Of a stretch of DNA of 64,000 bases, positions 41,186 through 48,857 are shown piece by piece. The notes beneath the pieces were generated by a model that saw only the letters and a program-made list of their open reading frames with translations, searched no databases and was not told the origin of the DNA. Where the stretch lies: positions 3,286,001 through 3,350,000 of the forward strand of contig NZ_CP091881.1 in the NCBI RefSeq assembly GCF_022163125.1, written 5' to 3'. This stretch comes from Paenibacillus sp. HWE-109. Lineage in GTDB: Bacteria; Bacillota; Bacilli; Paenibacillales; NBRC-103111. Each line of letters opens with the position of its first letter. The first letter of the stretch is position 1. The translations under genes and the position numbers were made by a program.

Positions 41186-41968
41186 ATGACTTTTTACGGA
41201 ATTCAGCTACCTTTAATAATTATTGCAGCTATAACTGCTTTCATCGGATATCAGTTTAATTTTAGAGCAAAAAGAAGAGAAGTTTTTCTAAAGGAAATCT
41301 CAATCAGCTATAACGAAGTGTACTTTCCAATGTATGAGCTTTTGAGAAACATAAAAGCAACTGAAGAAAAAGCTACACAGTTACTACTCTTAGATGAGTT
41401 TTTCCAGAAATTTAGTGGTCCCGAATCAAAAGTAAGATTTATTGGCACAGGTACGAAATTAGAATATTATTATGAGTTTGAACTTGCTTATAAAAAACAT
41501 GAAACAAATCAAACTAGAACAAATGAGAATGAACTTTTCCAGAAATTCAATTTATTCAATTCAATGATGAATGAAGAATTTTGGGAAGCGCATGAAATCA
41601 TTTACGAAGATCATTTGAAATTTAAAAATTTATTCAATAAGAACCCCTTTTTGATAGCAATATTTGAATTAGTCAATTTTGTTCAGAATACAATCAACTT
41701 CTTTGTTTGGACTAGTCTTTTTATTCTTTATTTTTCCGTTTGGAATAATTACCAACGTTGGAATGTAATTCCGGAATGGTGGAGTCTTAATATCGCTATA
41801 CAATTGTGTTTATATTTAACTGTTTTTTCTCTTATCACAAAAACAATTTCTCATCAAATAACTAAAAAAAACAGGAGAAAAAACACAATTGTAAAGGGGT
41901 TAATCAAAAAGTTGTCTTTTAAAATCAAAAAACTATTCATCCAAATAATAAACCAACAGCGTAACTAA
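41186..41968 (+). CDS. Unknown membrane protein
   Basis: This 260-residue protein has an N-terminal membrane helix (about 5-22), a cytoplasmic coiled region (about 25-165) and two further membrane helices (about 170-225), ending in a strongly basic tail ('KKNRRKNTIVKGLIKKLSFKIKKLFIQ'). The topology resembles several uncharacterised membrane proteins found in phage-defence islands, but no domain is recognised. GGAGTGAAAT precedes the ATG. A terminator overlaps its stop. Confidence 0.65.
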   Translation: MTFYGIQLPLIIIAAITAFIGYQFNFRAKRREVFLKEISISYNEVYFPMYELLRNIKATEEKATQLLLLDEFFQKFSGPESKVRFIGTGTKLEYYYEFELAYKKHETNQTRTNENELFQKFNLFNSMMNEEFWEAHEIIYEDHLKFKNLFNKNPFLIAIFELVNFVQNTINFFVWTSLFILYFSVWNNYQRWNVIPEWWSLNIAIQLCLYLTVFSLITKTISHQITKKNRRKNTIVKGLIKKLSFKIKKLFIQIINQQRN

Positions 41969-41984
41969 AGTAGCTGTTGGTTTA
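41951..41984 (+). terminator. Terminator overlapping the end of the 41186 gene
   Basis: AACCAACAGC pairs with GCTGTTGGTT and is followed by TTATCTATATTT. The upstream arm lies inside the last codons. Confidence 0.75.
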
Positions 41985-42031
41985 TCTATATTTCTATAAA
42001 AGTGAGCATGAGTTTAGAATGTCTTCCAACA

Positions 42032-42811
42032 TTATTTTAGTACAACGTGATACTCCCTGTCTTTAATTACCGAAGAAAGATACCAATTCCCATCTTCATC
42101 TTTTATAGCTTGTTGCTTTATCTCAACAGTTATATCCATGCTTTCTTTTATAATAGCTTCACTATTTATTAATCTGGGATGCCATACCCAAAATTCTAAA
42201 TTGTAATTAATTATAGCTTGCTTTTTGTCGTTATTGAATAAGATTTCATTAACTTCATATCCATTACACTTCGACCCGTTACTTCTTGTTATGGCTTTTA
42301 CAAACTCGTGAGCACTACTTGAAAAAGCATAACCTTCAATTAACCTATTAATTTTCAACTCAGGAGCTTCGTCTTTATCGATTTTAATATTTACTTTGCG
42401 TGTATCTTCATCCCAACTAACTACTGCACCAGAGACTTCTGCAACAAATCTGAGTGGTACAAGTGAAACACCATCAATAATTTGTGCAGATTCATTAAGA
42501 AAATAGGAGATGTGATTTGCATAAGCACTTCTGCCTCCTATTACCATCCTGATCTCATTTCCATGACGTTGAGCTGTGATACTTTGAGTTGCTTGGTCCC
42601 ATTTTACTGAATAGCCTAGCTTTTCAAATATGGGTCTGAATTGAACCAAAGTATTCCCATTAACTAAAAGTGGACTTTGGTCAAAATTTACTTGTTCATC
42701 ATTAATAAAAACAGTAATAGTAGGCTGAGAAGTCTCAGCGTGCACGCTTGGAGCAATTAAGAATAGCAGTAAAGTAAAGATAACCATTGACTTATATGTT
42801 CTCAATTTCAA
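42032..42811 (-). CDS. Secreted stalk-domain (copper amine oxidase N-terminal) protein C
   Basis: This 259-residue protein has a signal peptide (about 1-25, 'VHA'). Two stalk repeat units follow: 'VFINDEQVNFDQSPLLVNGNTLVQFRPIFEKLGYSVKWDQATQSITAQR' and 'SYFLNESAQIIDGVSLVPLRFVAEVSGAVVSWDEDTRKVNI'. The C-terminal domain (about 155-259) is of unknown function. It starts with TTG after GGGGAG. It differs in organisation from the two stalk proteins at 29-32 kb, which carry a single unit in another style. Confidence 0.85.
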   Translation of the reverse strand: MKLRTYKSMVIFTLLLFLIAPSVHAETSQPTITVFINDEQVNFDQSPLLVNGNTLVQFRPIFEKLGYSVKWDQATQSITAQRHGNEIRMVIGGRSAYANHISYFLNESAQIIDGVSLVPLRFVAEVSGAVVSWDEDTRKVNIKIDKDEAPELKINRLIEGYAFSSSAHEFVKAITRSNGSKCNGYEVNEILFNNDKKQAIINYNLEFWVWHPRLINSEAIIKESMDITVEIKQQAIKDEDGNWYLSSVIKDREYHVVLK

Positions 42812-42861
42812 GTAATAAAACTCCCCATTATCTTTTTTGTTATTATGTTTATTAATATCTG

Positions 42862-43179
42862 CTAGCTCTTTTTGATTTTCTTCGCTGCTTCAATGATATC
42901 AATAATTTTTTCCAGGTTTACCTTGTCAGACAAATATTTCTCTTTATCATGTAACTTCTTTGCAAGTTCAAGTGGGGTGTTTCCTTCTCGATTTATCCTG
43001 TTTACATCTGCACCATAATCTATTAATATTTGTACAATTTCAGGGTTCTTACCATAGATAGCTGAATTTAGCTCAGTCAAATCCGATTTAGGTGATCCTA
43101 TTCTATGATTGGCATCTGCTCCATTTTCCAAAAGTAATTTGATCATCTCTAAATTCTTATGAAAAATCGCCATATCCAT
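42862..43179 (-). CDS. Ankyrin-repeat protein, probably N-terminally truncated
   Basis: This 105-residue protein shows two ankyrin repeats: 'DMAIFHKNLEMIKLLLENGADANHR' and 'LNSAIYGKNPEIVQILIDYGADVNRINREGNTPLELAKKL'. A stop codon lies five codons before the only ATG, and the reading enters mid-repeat ('MDMAIFHKN' looks like the 'LDMAI' position of a repeat). An upstream part therefore seems to be lost. Ankyrin repeats bind proteins; in such islands they often belong to toxin-immunity modules. The truncation makes activity doubtful. Confidence 0.6.
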   Translation of the reverse strand: MDMAIFHKNLEMIKLLLENGADANHRIGSPKSDLTELNSAIYGKNPEIVQILIDYGADVNRINREGNTPLELAKKLHDKEKYLSDKVNLEKIIDIIEAAKKIKKS

Positions 43180-43235
43180 ATTAGACTGAATTCACCTCTA
43201 CTTAACTCTATTCAAAATGATGATTCAAGTATTCC

Positions 43236-43545
43236 TTAGATCATGGCGAGTTTCATGTTGAATAGCAGTTCTTCTTTTTCTTCGTTCGTATTTTCAACTT
43301 TCAATTGCGAATAGTCCTAACATCCCTTAGAATAGTTGCGAGCTCATGCGTTCGTATAATCGTTCCACGACAATCATAATCTCACCAGGAGTGTTCCGTT
43401 GCGGTTAATTCAACTATTGTTCTACGAGGAAGCTTTCGCAACAATTTATGAATCTCATTTTTAAACTTAATTAGAGCTTCCCCTAGTTTGATTCCGTTAG
43501 TTAGTAGTAGTGATCTGGCTGTAGACACTCTATTTTCATATAAAG
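43236..43545 (-). pseudogene. Disrupted gene of unknown family containing the right 22-bp repeat
   Basis: The minus strand reads 'NRVSTARSLLLTNGIKLGEA', 'LIKFKNEIHKLLRKLPRRTI' and 'VELTATEHSW', then a TGA. The same frame continues with 'DYDCRGTIIRTHELATILRD', and after a frameshift with 'LKVENTNEEKEELLFNMKLA'. The steady coding character across the interruptions indicates a decayed gene. I cannot name the family. The 22-bp repeat lies inside the 'KLPRRTIV' codons. Confidence 0.45.
43412..43433. repeat. 22-bp direct repeat, right copy
   Basis: This copy is identical to 29966-29987 and in the same orientation. It lies within a disrupted coding sequence (encoding about KLPRRTIV), while the left copy is followed by a different extension. 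That is what recombination at this point could leave behind. Confidence 0.6.
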
Positions 43546-43573
43546 TTTAAAATCAGAATGGAGGACTACTACA

Positions 43574-44422
43574 TTGAGAAGTGAACAAGAAATGATGAGT
43601 ATGCTTTTGGATTTTGCTATGAAGGATAGTAGAATCCGATTGGTAACTTTGGAAGGGTCACGTACAAACAAAAATATTCCCCGCGATGCCTTCCAAGATT
43701 TTGATATTTCTTATTTTGTGACAGATATGGATTCTTTTAAGGAAAATGATCAATGGCTAGGTACTTTCGGGAATCGTACGATGATGCAAAAACCAGAGGA
43801 TATGGAGCTTTTTCCGTCGGAATTAGGTGATTGGTTTTCCTATATCATTCTTTTTGAAGATGGGCATAAATTAGATCTGACACTTATTCCAATTAACGAG
43901 GTAGTGGATTACTTTACCAAGAGCGACGGTTTGGTTGAAGTCCTGCTTGATAAGGATACTCGTATCGAGAATGAAGTGATCGCTGACGACAGTCAATACT
44001 GGATTAAAAAGCCTACGGCAAGAGAATTTGATGATTGTTGTAATGAATTCTGGATGGTTTCAACTTATGTAGTAAAAGGATTAGCGAGAAAAGAAATCCT
44101 GTTTGCTATTGACCATTTAAACGAGAATGCGAGGCCTAATTTGCTGCGAATGATGGCTTGGCAAATCGGCTCAGAACAAGGTTATTCCTTTAGCTTAGGA
44201 AAAAATTATAAATTTATAGATCGTTATCTTCCAAATGAAGATTGGGTAGCATTACTATCAACTTATTCTGAGAATAGCTACCCCAATATGTGGCAGTCTC
44301 TATTTACTTGTCATGAGTTATTTAGAAAATATGCTGAAGCTGTGGCAGTAAGTCTCGGATATACGTATCCAGAGTACGATGAAGCAGCCTTAACTTTCTT
44401 AACTAACGGACAATACATCTAA
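43574..44422 (+). CDS. Aminoglycoside 6-adenylyltransferase-like (ANT(6)/AadK family) nucleotidyltransferase
   Basis: This 282-residue protein has the nucleotidyltransferase signature 'VTLEGSRTNKNIPRDAFQDFDISYFVTDM' (GS...D-x-D) near residue 26, followed by 'FSYIILFEDGHKLDLTLIPINE' (third acidic residue). A C-terminal helical domain ends in 'AVAVSLGYTYPEYDE'. ANT(6) enzymes adenylate streptomycin at position 6; chromosomal relatives such as AadK give low-level resistance. The start is TTG, nine bases after GGAGG. It stands alone at the edge of the accessory block. Activity is not guaranteed by homology. Confidence 0.85.
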   Translation: MRSEQEMMSMLLDFAMKDSRIRLVTLEGSRTNKNIPRDAFQDFDISYFVTDMDSFKENDQWLGTFGNRTMMQKPEDMELFPSELGDWFSYIILFEDGHKLDLTLIPINEVVDYFTKSDGLVEVLLDKDTRIENEVIADDSQYWIKKPTAREFDDCCNEFWMVSTYVVKGLARKEILFAIDHLNENARPNLLRMMAWQIGSEQGYSFSLGKNYKFIDRYLPNEDWVALLSTYSENSYPNMWQSLFTCHELFRKYAEAVAVSLGYTYPEYDEAALTFLTNGQYI

Positions 44423-44470
44423 TTTCTTGATTAGGTTTTCCACCGATAATTACAAAGATTGGGACCATTT

Positions 44471-44716
44471 TCAAAATGTTTCGTAAGCACTTTTAACTAC
44501 TAAAGGTATCGCTCCTAAACCTGCTCTTTCAGCTGCTGGAATACCAGCTGGAAGAGCTGCTGTGGCAGCATTTCGTATAATTTCTTCTGCCTGAATTGCC
44601 GCTGCAGCTCCACATCTGTTGATTTCTGCTTTACTACACCTTCTAGTGATTTTGGCTATTTTACTAATTAAAATATTTCCAGAAATTATTTTTTCCCATA
44701 AAGTACATTCAACCAA
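44471..44716 (-). CDS. Possible small Ala-rich protein overlapping the 3' end of the upstream gene
   Basis: This 81-residue frame begins at a TTG four bases after GGGAG and overlaps the end of the 44686 gene by 31 bases. It reads 'CGAAAAIQAEEIIRNAATAALPAGIPAAERAGLGAIPLVVKSAYETF', an alanine-rich, mildly hydrophobic tail after a cysteine-containing N-terminus. No family is recognised. It could be a real coupled small protein or chance. Confidence 0.25.
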   Translation of the reverse strand: MVECTLWEKIISGNILISKIAKITRRCSKAEINRCGAAAAIQAEEIIRNAATAALPAGIPAAERAGLGAIPLVVKSAYETF

Positions 44717-45765
44717 TGAACTCCCGTAGGGATCTGCCCATAGCTTTCGAAATCAATCAGATCAACATCCGATAGCTGGCTCATTCTCTCCAAGTCTTCT
44801 AAATATGCGGTACCCTCAAGTTCTGTAATCTCGAATGACATAAACCCCGATTGATTAAGACCCGTTAGTGGCATTACTTCCAATCCAGGATCATACCAGC
44901 TAAACGTGTACTCTTCTCCACTTTTCTTAATGCCGGCCCCATAAATTTGAGAAATATTTAAGTTATAGTTATCTACTAGCCCATCTATTCTTGGGTAAAT
45001 TCCTTTGTTTTTAAATGTAACGGCAAATCGGACTCTATTTCCGCCCTTTTGAGCATCTTTTAATCGCTTTGCTGACTCTTGCTTGTAGGTTTCGAGCTTC
45101 TCAGCGGAATCAATCAAAACATAGCTCTTCACCTTAGCCTTATCAACTTCTTCTTGCCATGCATATTGCTTGAATGGACTATTGAAGGATTCTGAAAAGT
45201 TATAGTCCCTAAATTTTTTGTCTAATTTTTCTGCGGTATCGAACGTAATGGTCGCAAGTTCATCATCTGTTTTGTATAAATCGTTTAAAGTTCCATTGGG
45301 TTGTAAATATCTTTGCAAGGAACGAAACGATATTCGCGAATCTTTTTCTACAGTATGGAGCCACGCTGTATAGAACACGTAAGGCGTTTCACTTCTCAAA
45401 CGAGACGTGTCCGTAACGGATAGTTTGATTTCTTCTCCCTCTGTATAGGTGGCAAGCTTCCTAGTAAATTTTGCCCCTGGCACATTAGTGAACATTAGCT
45501 TTGATCTTAATTCATCGGAATCTTCCACTTTGTACGCTAACGCAGGGATAAATTGCTGAAATATATCATCGCTTTGAAACATCTTTAATTTTTGATCATC
45601 CCATTTTATCGTACTTTTTGTCATTAGCAGCTGATTTTCGACCCTTTCTGCTTCCATGACTGTACTAGACGGATTATCCCAGTTTGAAACTGAATCCGCA
45701 TAAACGGTTGTACTTAACAACACATTTAAAGCCACTATGGCGGCTGCCTTTTTCCATTTAGACAT
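44686..45765 (-). CDS. Secreted protein of unknown function
   Basis: This 359-residue protein has a signal peptide (about 1-24, 'TVYA'-'DSVSNW'). The mature part is mostly beta and charged ('KFTRKLATYTEGEEIKLSVTDTSRLRSETPYVFYTAWLHTVEKDSRISFRSLQRYLQ', 'GGNRVRFAVTFKNKGIYPRIDGLVDNYNLNISQIYGAGI'). No catalytic motif or cell-wall anchor is seen. It is a single gene, divergent from the 45961 gene. Confidence 0.7.
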   Translation of the reverse strand: MSKWKKAAAIVALNVLLSTTVYADSVSNWDNPSSTVMEAERVENQLLMTKSTIKWDDQKLKMFQSDDIFQQFIPALAYKVEDSDELRSKLMFTNVPGAKFTRKLATYTEGEEIKLSVTDTSRLRSETPYVFYTAWLHTVEKDSRISFRSLQRYLQPNGTLNDLYKTDDELATITFDTAEKLDKKFRDYNFSESFNSPFKQYAWQEEVDKAKVKSYVLIDSAEKLETYKQESAKRLKDAQKGGNRVRFAVTFKNKGIYPRIDGLVDNYNLNISQIYGAGIKKSGEEYTFSWYDPGLEVMPLTGLNQSGFMSFEITELEGTAYLEDLERMSQLSDVDLIDFESYGQIPTGVHWLNVLYGKK

Positions 45766-45960
45766 TTAGAACACTCCTCTCTTACCCATATTAACATTAC
45801 AAACCTAATTTTTCCATATTTCCCTTTATCGAAAAATTTCTCCAAAAGTTTTGATCCCGATAATTTCTTTGATAGCAACGTGCGCTCTAGTACTATTCAA
45901 ATTTAGTACTTCTTTACAATCTTTACCGATGCTATGATTCGTTAAAAGGATGGTGCCATT

Positions 45961-46290
45961 TTGAATCATAAATTAAAAATTACTTTTAGCATTCTGTTAT
46001 ATGTTTTCGGGATACTGCTTTGGAGTTATGCAACTAAGAAACCTGGAGAAGGGTTCAGTAATTTGGGGTGGGGGATTTTAGGCCTTGCTGTCACAACACT
46101 CGGCGGTGTTTGTACAGTAGTTTCAATTATTCAGTTAGCTGTTAACTGCTCCTTTTTTCAATTCAACAACGACAATCAACCCTTTATTCTCAGAAAACTT
46201 CTCAGCTTCTTCTCCTATTTTCTGTTAAGCATTCTGTTCATCTTCATCTTAGGATTTGTAGCATTACTTGCCTTAGAAGCTATGGCTTGA
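45961..46290 (+). CDS. Small four-helix membrane protein, unknown
   Basis: This 109-residue protein has hydrophobic stretches at about 5-20, 33-58 and 77-107, split by short polar loops. It starts with TTG after AAAGGATGG. No family is recognised. It is isolated, with about 100 bases to the next gene. Confidence 0.55.
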   Translation: MNHKLKITFSILLYVFGILLWSYATKKPGEGFSNLGWGILGLAVTTLGGVCTVVSIIQLAVNCSFFQFNNDNQPFILRKLLSFFSYFLLSILFIFILGFVALLALEAMA

Positions 46291-46398
46291 TTTCCCCCTA
46301 GTCCAACCACTTTTTCTCCCTTAAAAGACACGAATTTTTCACACATCCTCCACTAAATATGTTAAATTGATCATATAACCTATTTGGAGGAAACACCA

Positions 46399-46629
46399 TT
46401 GAAGCCCGCTACGGAAAAGCTTGTAAATCAGCATCGTGAGTACCTGAAAGAGCACCCTAACGAATTACTGGTAAGCGCTTCCATTTTTGAGCACATGTTT
46501 GTTTATTTCACGCAAACACTAGGTCTGGACGAACATTCAGCGCGGCTGCATGTTGACGATGTCAAAACCGATGTTTCATGTGACATTGTATCCACCATCG
46601 CTTCAAGTAAAATCGACATCCTATCCTGA
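46399..46629 (+). CDS. Unknown small soluble protein
   Basis: This 76-residue acidic helical protein ('KPATEKLVNQHREYLKEHPNELLVSASIFEHMFVYFTQTLGLDEHSARLHVDDVKTDVSCDIVSTIASSKIDIL') starts with TTG at 46399, eight bases after GGAGG. A terminator lies just downstream. No family is recognised, but the clean ribosome binding site and terminator argue for a real gene. Confidence 0.6.
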   Translation: MKPATEKLVNQHREYLKEHPNELLVSASIFEHMFVYFTQTLGLDEHSARLHVDDVKTDVSCDIVSTIASSKIDILS

Positions 46630-46640
46630 TTCCTATCACA

Positions 46641-46666
46641 AAGAAGAGGCCTTCCTCTTCTTTTTT
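46641..46666 (+). terminator. Terminator after the 46399 gene
   Basis: AAGAAGAGG-CCTT-CCTCTTCTT is followed by TTTT, 12 bases after the stop codon. Confidence 0.85.
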
Positions 46667-46775
46667 CTATTGTGCCCGGCTGCATAGCTTGTAGAAATAA
46701 TGGCATACTACTGACGTAAAATGGATTGGCGGAAACTTCCTGCCATGAACTGAAACGTAAGGAGTGCATGCTGTC

Positions 46776-47363
46776 ATGCTTAATGAAATAGAAAACTTAA
46801 CGAAGCAGCTTCATCAAATGGAAATGTCTTATTGGTTCCATCATGATATATTCACTTTTCAGTGGTGGTTTATTGTTGTGGTGAATGTCCTGTTTTTTTT
46901 GGCACTTCTATTTTTGCTCGATAAAGGCAGAGCGCTAAGAATCATGTTGGCTTTTATGCTTAGCTTTGTCATTTTAGGAACTTTTGATCAGATTGGTCAG
47001 TATTTTGAGTTATGGAGCTACGCTCACGAATTCATTGCTTTCACCGAAAATTACAATGCTGTAGACTTTCTAGCTATCCCGAGCATATTTGCTTTGACGT
47101 ACCAAATGTTTACATCTTGGCGGATATTCCTTGTCGCAAGTTTGTTCGTTTGTTTATTTAACGCCTTCATTGCTGAGCCTATCTTCGTGGCTCTAGATAT
47201 TTATCACCTAGATCACTGGAACTATTTCGGCTCATTTATCATCTTATATTTTGTTGTGATTCTTGTTAAAGCTCTAACTGATCTCGTTGGCAGGAATAAC
47301 ACGACCGATGATTATCGATCCACAACACAACAAGTATTTCAGCGGAAGCAAAAGGCTCGTTAA
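46776..47363 (+). CDS. CBO0543-family membrane protein
   Basis: This protein of about 195 residues has five or six membrane segments and the pattern 'FQWWFIVVVNVLFFLALLFLLDKGRALRIMLAFMLSFVILGTFDQIGQYFELWSYAHEFI...'. It resembles the CBO0543 family found in spore-forming Firmicutes, whose function is unknown. The start is probably the ATG at 46776, 11 bases after AAGGAG; a GTG at 46764 is in frame but too close to that site. It is convergent with the tRNA-Lys gene. Confidence 0.75.
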   Translation: MLNEIENLTKQLHQMEMSYWFHHDIFTFQWWFIVVVNVLFFLALLFLLDKGRALRIMLAFMLSFVILGTFDQIGQYFELWSYAHEFIAFTENYNAVDFLAIPSIFALTYQMFTSWRIFLVASLFVCLFNAFIAEPIFVALDIYHLDHWNYFGSFIILYFVVILVKALTDLVGRNNTTDDYRSTTQQVFQRKQKAR

Positions 47364-47384
47364 TCGTTGAAAAAGACTAAACAG

Positions 47385-47424
47385 AAAAATCCCCACTTGC
47401 CATAAGGCAAGTGAGGATTTTTTT
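47385..47424. terminator. Bidirectional terminator between tRNA-Lys and the CBO0543-family gene
   Basis: ATCCCCACTTGCC-ATAA-GGCAAGTGAGGAT forms a 13-bp stem with one wobble and has A/T runs on both sides. It serves the convergent membrane gene and the tRNA. Confidence 0.88.
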
Positions 47425-47425
47425 A

Positions 47426-47497
47426 TAGGCTCGGTGGGGGTCGAACCCACAACCTACCGGTTAAGAGCCGGTTGCTCTGCCATTGAGCTACGAACCT
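47426..47497 (-). tRNA. tRNA-Lys (anticodon CTT)
   Basis: The 72-nt cloverleaf reads as follows. Acceptor AGGTTCG/CGAGCCT has one G-U. U8-A9 precede D-arm GCTC...GAGC. Anticodon stem ACCGG/CCGGT holds loop CTCTTAA (anticodon CTT). T-arm GTGGG-TTCGACC-CCCAC follows, with discriminator A. The CCA end is not encoded. It is a single tRNA gene with a strong terminator immediately downstream. CTT reads AAG lysine codons. Confidence 0.95.
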
Positions 47498-47559
47498 GTA
47501 CTTCACAGTTCGTTAATAATACCACATGATCCTATCTTGGGTCAATCATTTATTCTTGT

Positions 47560-47856
47560 TTAATCTCCGCCGCCACCGCCTCCCCCACTATCACCTCCAC
47601 CACCTCCGCTATCGCTCCCGCCGCTGCTCGAAGAAGTGTCATGATGGTGGTGATGATGACCGCCTGAACCGTGGCCATGATGATGGTTGTGCTGGTGGTG
47701 ACTTCGATTGTTATCATCCGCCGTATCATTTAGGAAGAAACTCGAGCTATCCTGATGGTCATGGTTGGAAGTTCCTGTTCGTTTGCCATTGTTCTTCAAG
47801 GCACCCACGATACTGAAAATTACGATCGCAATGATAACGAGAAAGATAAAACTCAT
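47560..47856 (-). CDS. Membrane-anchored His/Gly-rich small protein
   Basis: This 98-residue protein has one N-terminal membrane helix (about 2-18). A polar segment follows, then a histidine-rich stretch (about 52-72, 'HHQHNHHHGHGSGGHHHHHH'), and the tail consists of Ser, Gly and Asp ('SDSGGGGGDSGGGGGGGD'). The His cluster could bind zinc, nickel or copper at the membrane surface. A good ribosome binding site (AGGAGG) precedes the ATG. No family is recognised. Its gene contains short internal triplet-like repeats that may vary in length. Confidence 0.65.
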   Translation of the reverse strand: MSFIFLVIIAIVIFSIVGALKNNGKRTGTSNHDHQDSSSFFLNDTADDNNRSHHQHNHHHGHGSGGHHHHHHDTSSSSGGSDSGGGGGDSGGGGGGGD

Positions 47857-48010
47857 TTGAGCAACCTCCTAGATGGAACAATTTTCCTATATACTTATTC
47901 TTCACAACGTTATAAAGTCCTCTAAACTTCTTGATTGCCAATATCCGCTGCGTCCGTTAGAATATAAAACAGATCATACGTTCTTATCCTGTTTTATAGA
48001 AGGGGTCCAC

Positions 48011-48487
48011 ATGTCCATCGAATTTGCAGCTCTAACTGATTTTCTTATAAAATCCAAGAAACAAACCTACGCTTCACATGGCGACGAGGCTGTCGTTCGT
48101 TCTTTTCTCAATGGATCCAAACAATTAGAGATTCGTTCCGGTGACTATTTATATCGGGATATTTACTTTGGTTTCTCTTTCTTCGCCGGCCAGGAAATGA
48201 TTGAATACCAAGATCGGCCTATCTGGTCGATGGTTTACTCCGGCGGCATCACCGTGCCCAATGCTTCCCGGGAAACTACGGTCCACCTGTATTCTTTTCT
48301 GCGGGATGCTTTGAGAGCCGTTGATGGCGAGTCTCCTTATCGGGGTCCACAATCATTCCAAGCCAATGCTTATTTGTATCAAAATGAAGTTAGCGGAACT
48401 TTTGAACGCTTCACTGGCTATGAAAGTATTCAAGCCAACGATGTGAAAATGTATGAATTAACATACAGCGGCGGGATGATTCTTTAA
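48011..48487 (+). CDS. DUF5680-family protein
   Basis: This 158-residue protein ('LTDFLIKSKKQTYASHGDEAVVRSFLNGSKQLEIRSGDYLYRDIYFGFSFFAGQEMIEYQDRPIWSMVYSGGI...') follows the pattern of DUF5680 proteins, which often accompany HTH domains in other genomes. Function is unknown. The ATG at 48011 follows AAGGGGTCCAC; the frame opens upstream without support. Confidence 0.78.
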   Translation: MSIEFAALTDFLIKSKKQTYASHGDEAVVRSFLNGSKQLEIRSGDYLYRDIYFGFSFFAGQEMIEYQDRPIWSMVYSGGITVPNASRETTVHLYSFLRDALRAVDGESPYRGPQSFQANAYLYQNEVSGTFERFTGYESIQANDVKMYELTYSGGMIL

Positions 48488-48606
48488 TAGTAGAAAGTTT
48501 TTTTGCAAATGGTTTGTTCCATCCTGCCTATTTCTTGTGTTATACTGGTCTCACGAACATACATTCTCAACAAACTCATCTAACCGTTAGAAAAGAAGGT
48601 AATGCT

Positions 48607-48777
48607 ATGCAAGATCACACAATTTTTGAACAGATGCGTGACAAGTATGCTGATGAAGACAGGGCTAAACTGGTAATGCTGCAATTAAGAACGTTGATGG
48701 AACAGAAGAAAAAGAAGAAATGGTATCAGAAGTTGAAAACCCCTACTAAGACACAGCCAACAAGTTGGAACGAATAA
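48607..48777 (+). CDS. Unknown small Lys-rich protein
   Basis: This 56-residue protein ('MQDHTIFEQMRDKYADEDRAKLVMLQLRTLMEQKKKKKWYQKLKTPTK...') is helical and amphipathic with a lysine run. The ATG follows AAGAAGG at seven bases. No family is recognised. It may be a small DNA- or membrane-binding protein. Confidence 0.5.
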   Translation: MQDHTIFEQMRDKYADEDRAKLVMLQLRTLMEQKKKKKWYQKLKTPTKTQPTSWNE

Positions 48778-48806
48778 CGCTAACGTCGCTAAACAATATC
48801 AATACC

Positions 48807-48854
48807 ATAAAAAAGAGGCTTCTCTACAGTAGGTGACTACGCAGGAGCCTCTTT
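48807..48854. terminator. Bidirectional terminator between convergent small genes
   Basis: AAAAAAGAGGCT...AGCCTCTTT pairs around a 24-base partly structured loop. It lies between the plus-strand gene ending at 48777 and the minus-strand gene ending at 48858. Confidence 0.75.
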
Positions 48855-48857
48855 GCT

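Noticed and set aside
47423..47500. tRNA-Lys as the attachment site of the accessory block
   Set aside because: tRNA 3' ends are common integration targets, but I found no second copy of the tRNA end near the left border at 28-30 kb. The 22-bp repeat is a better candidate.
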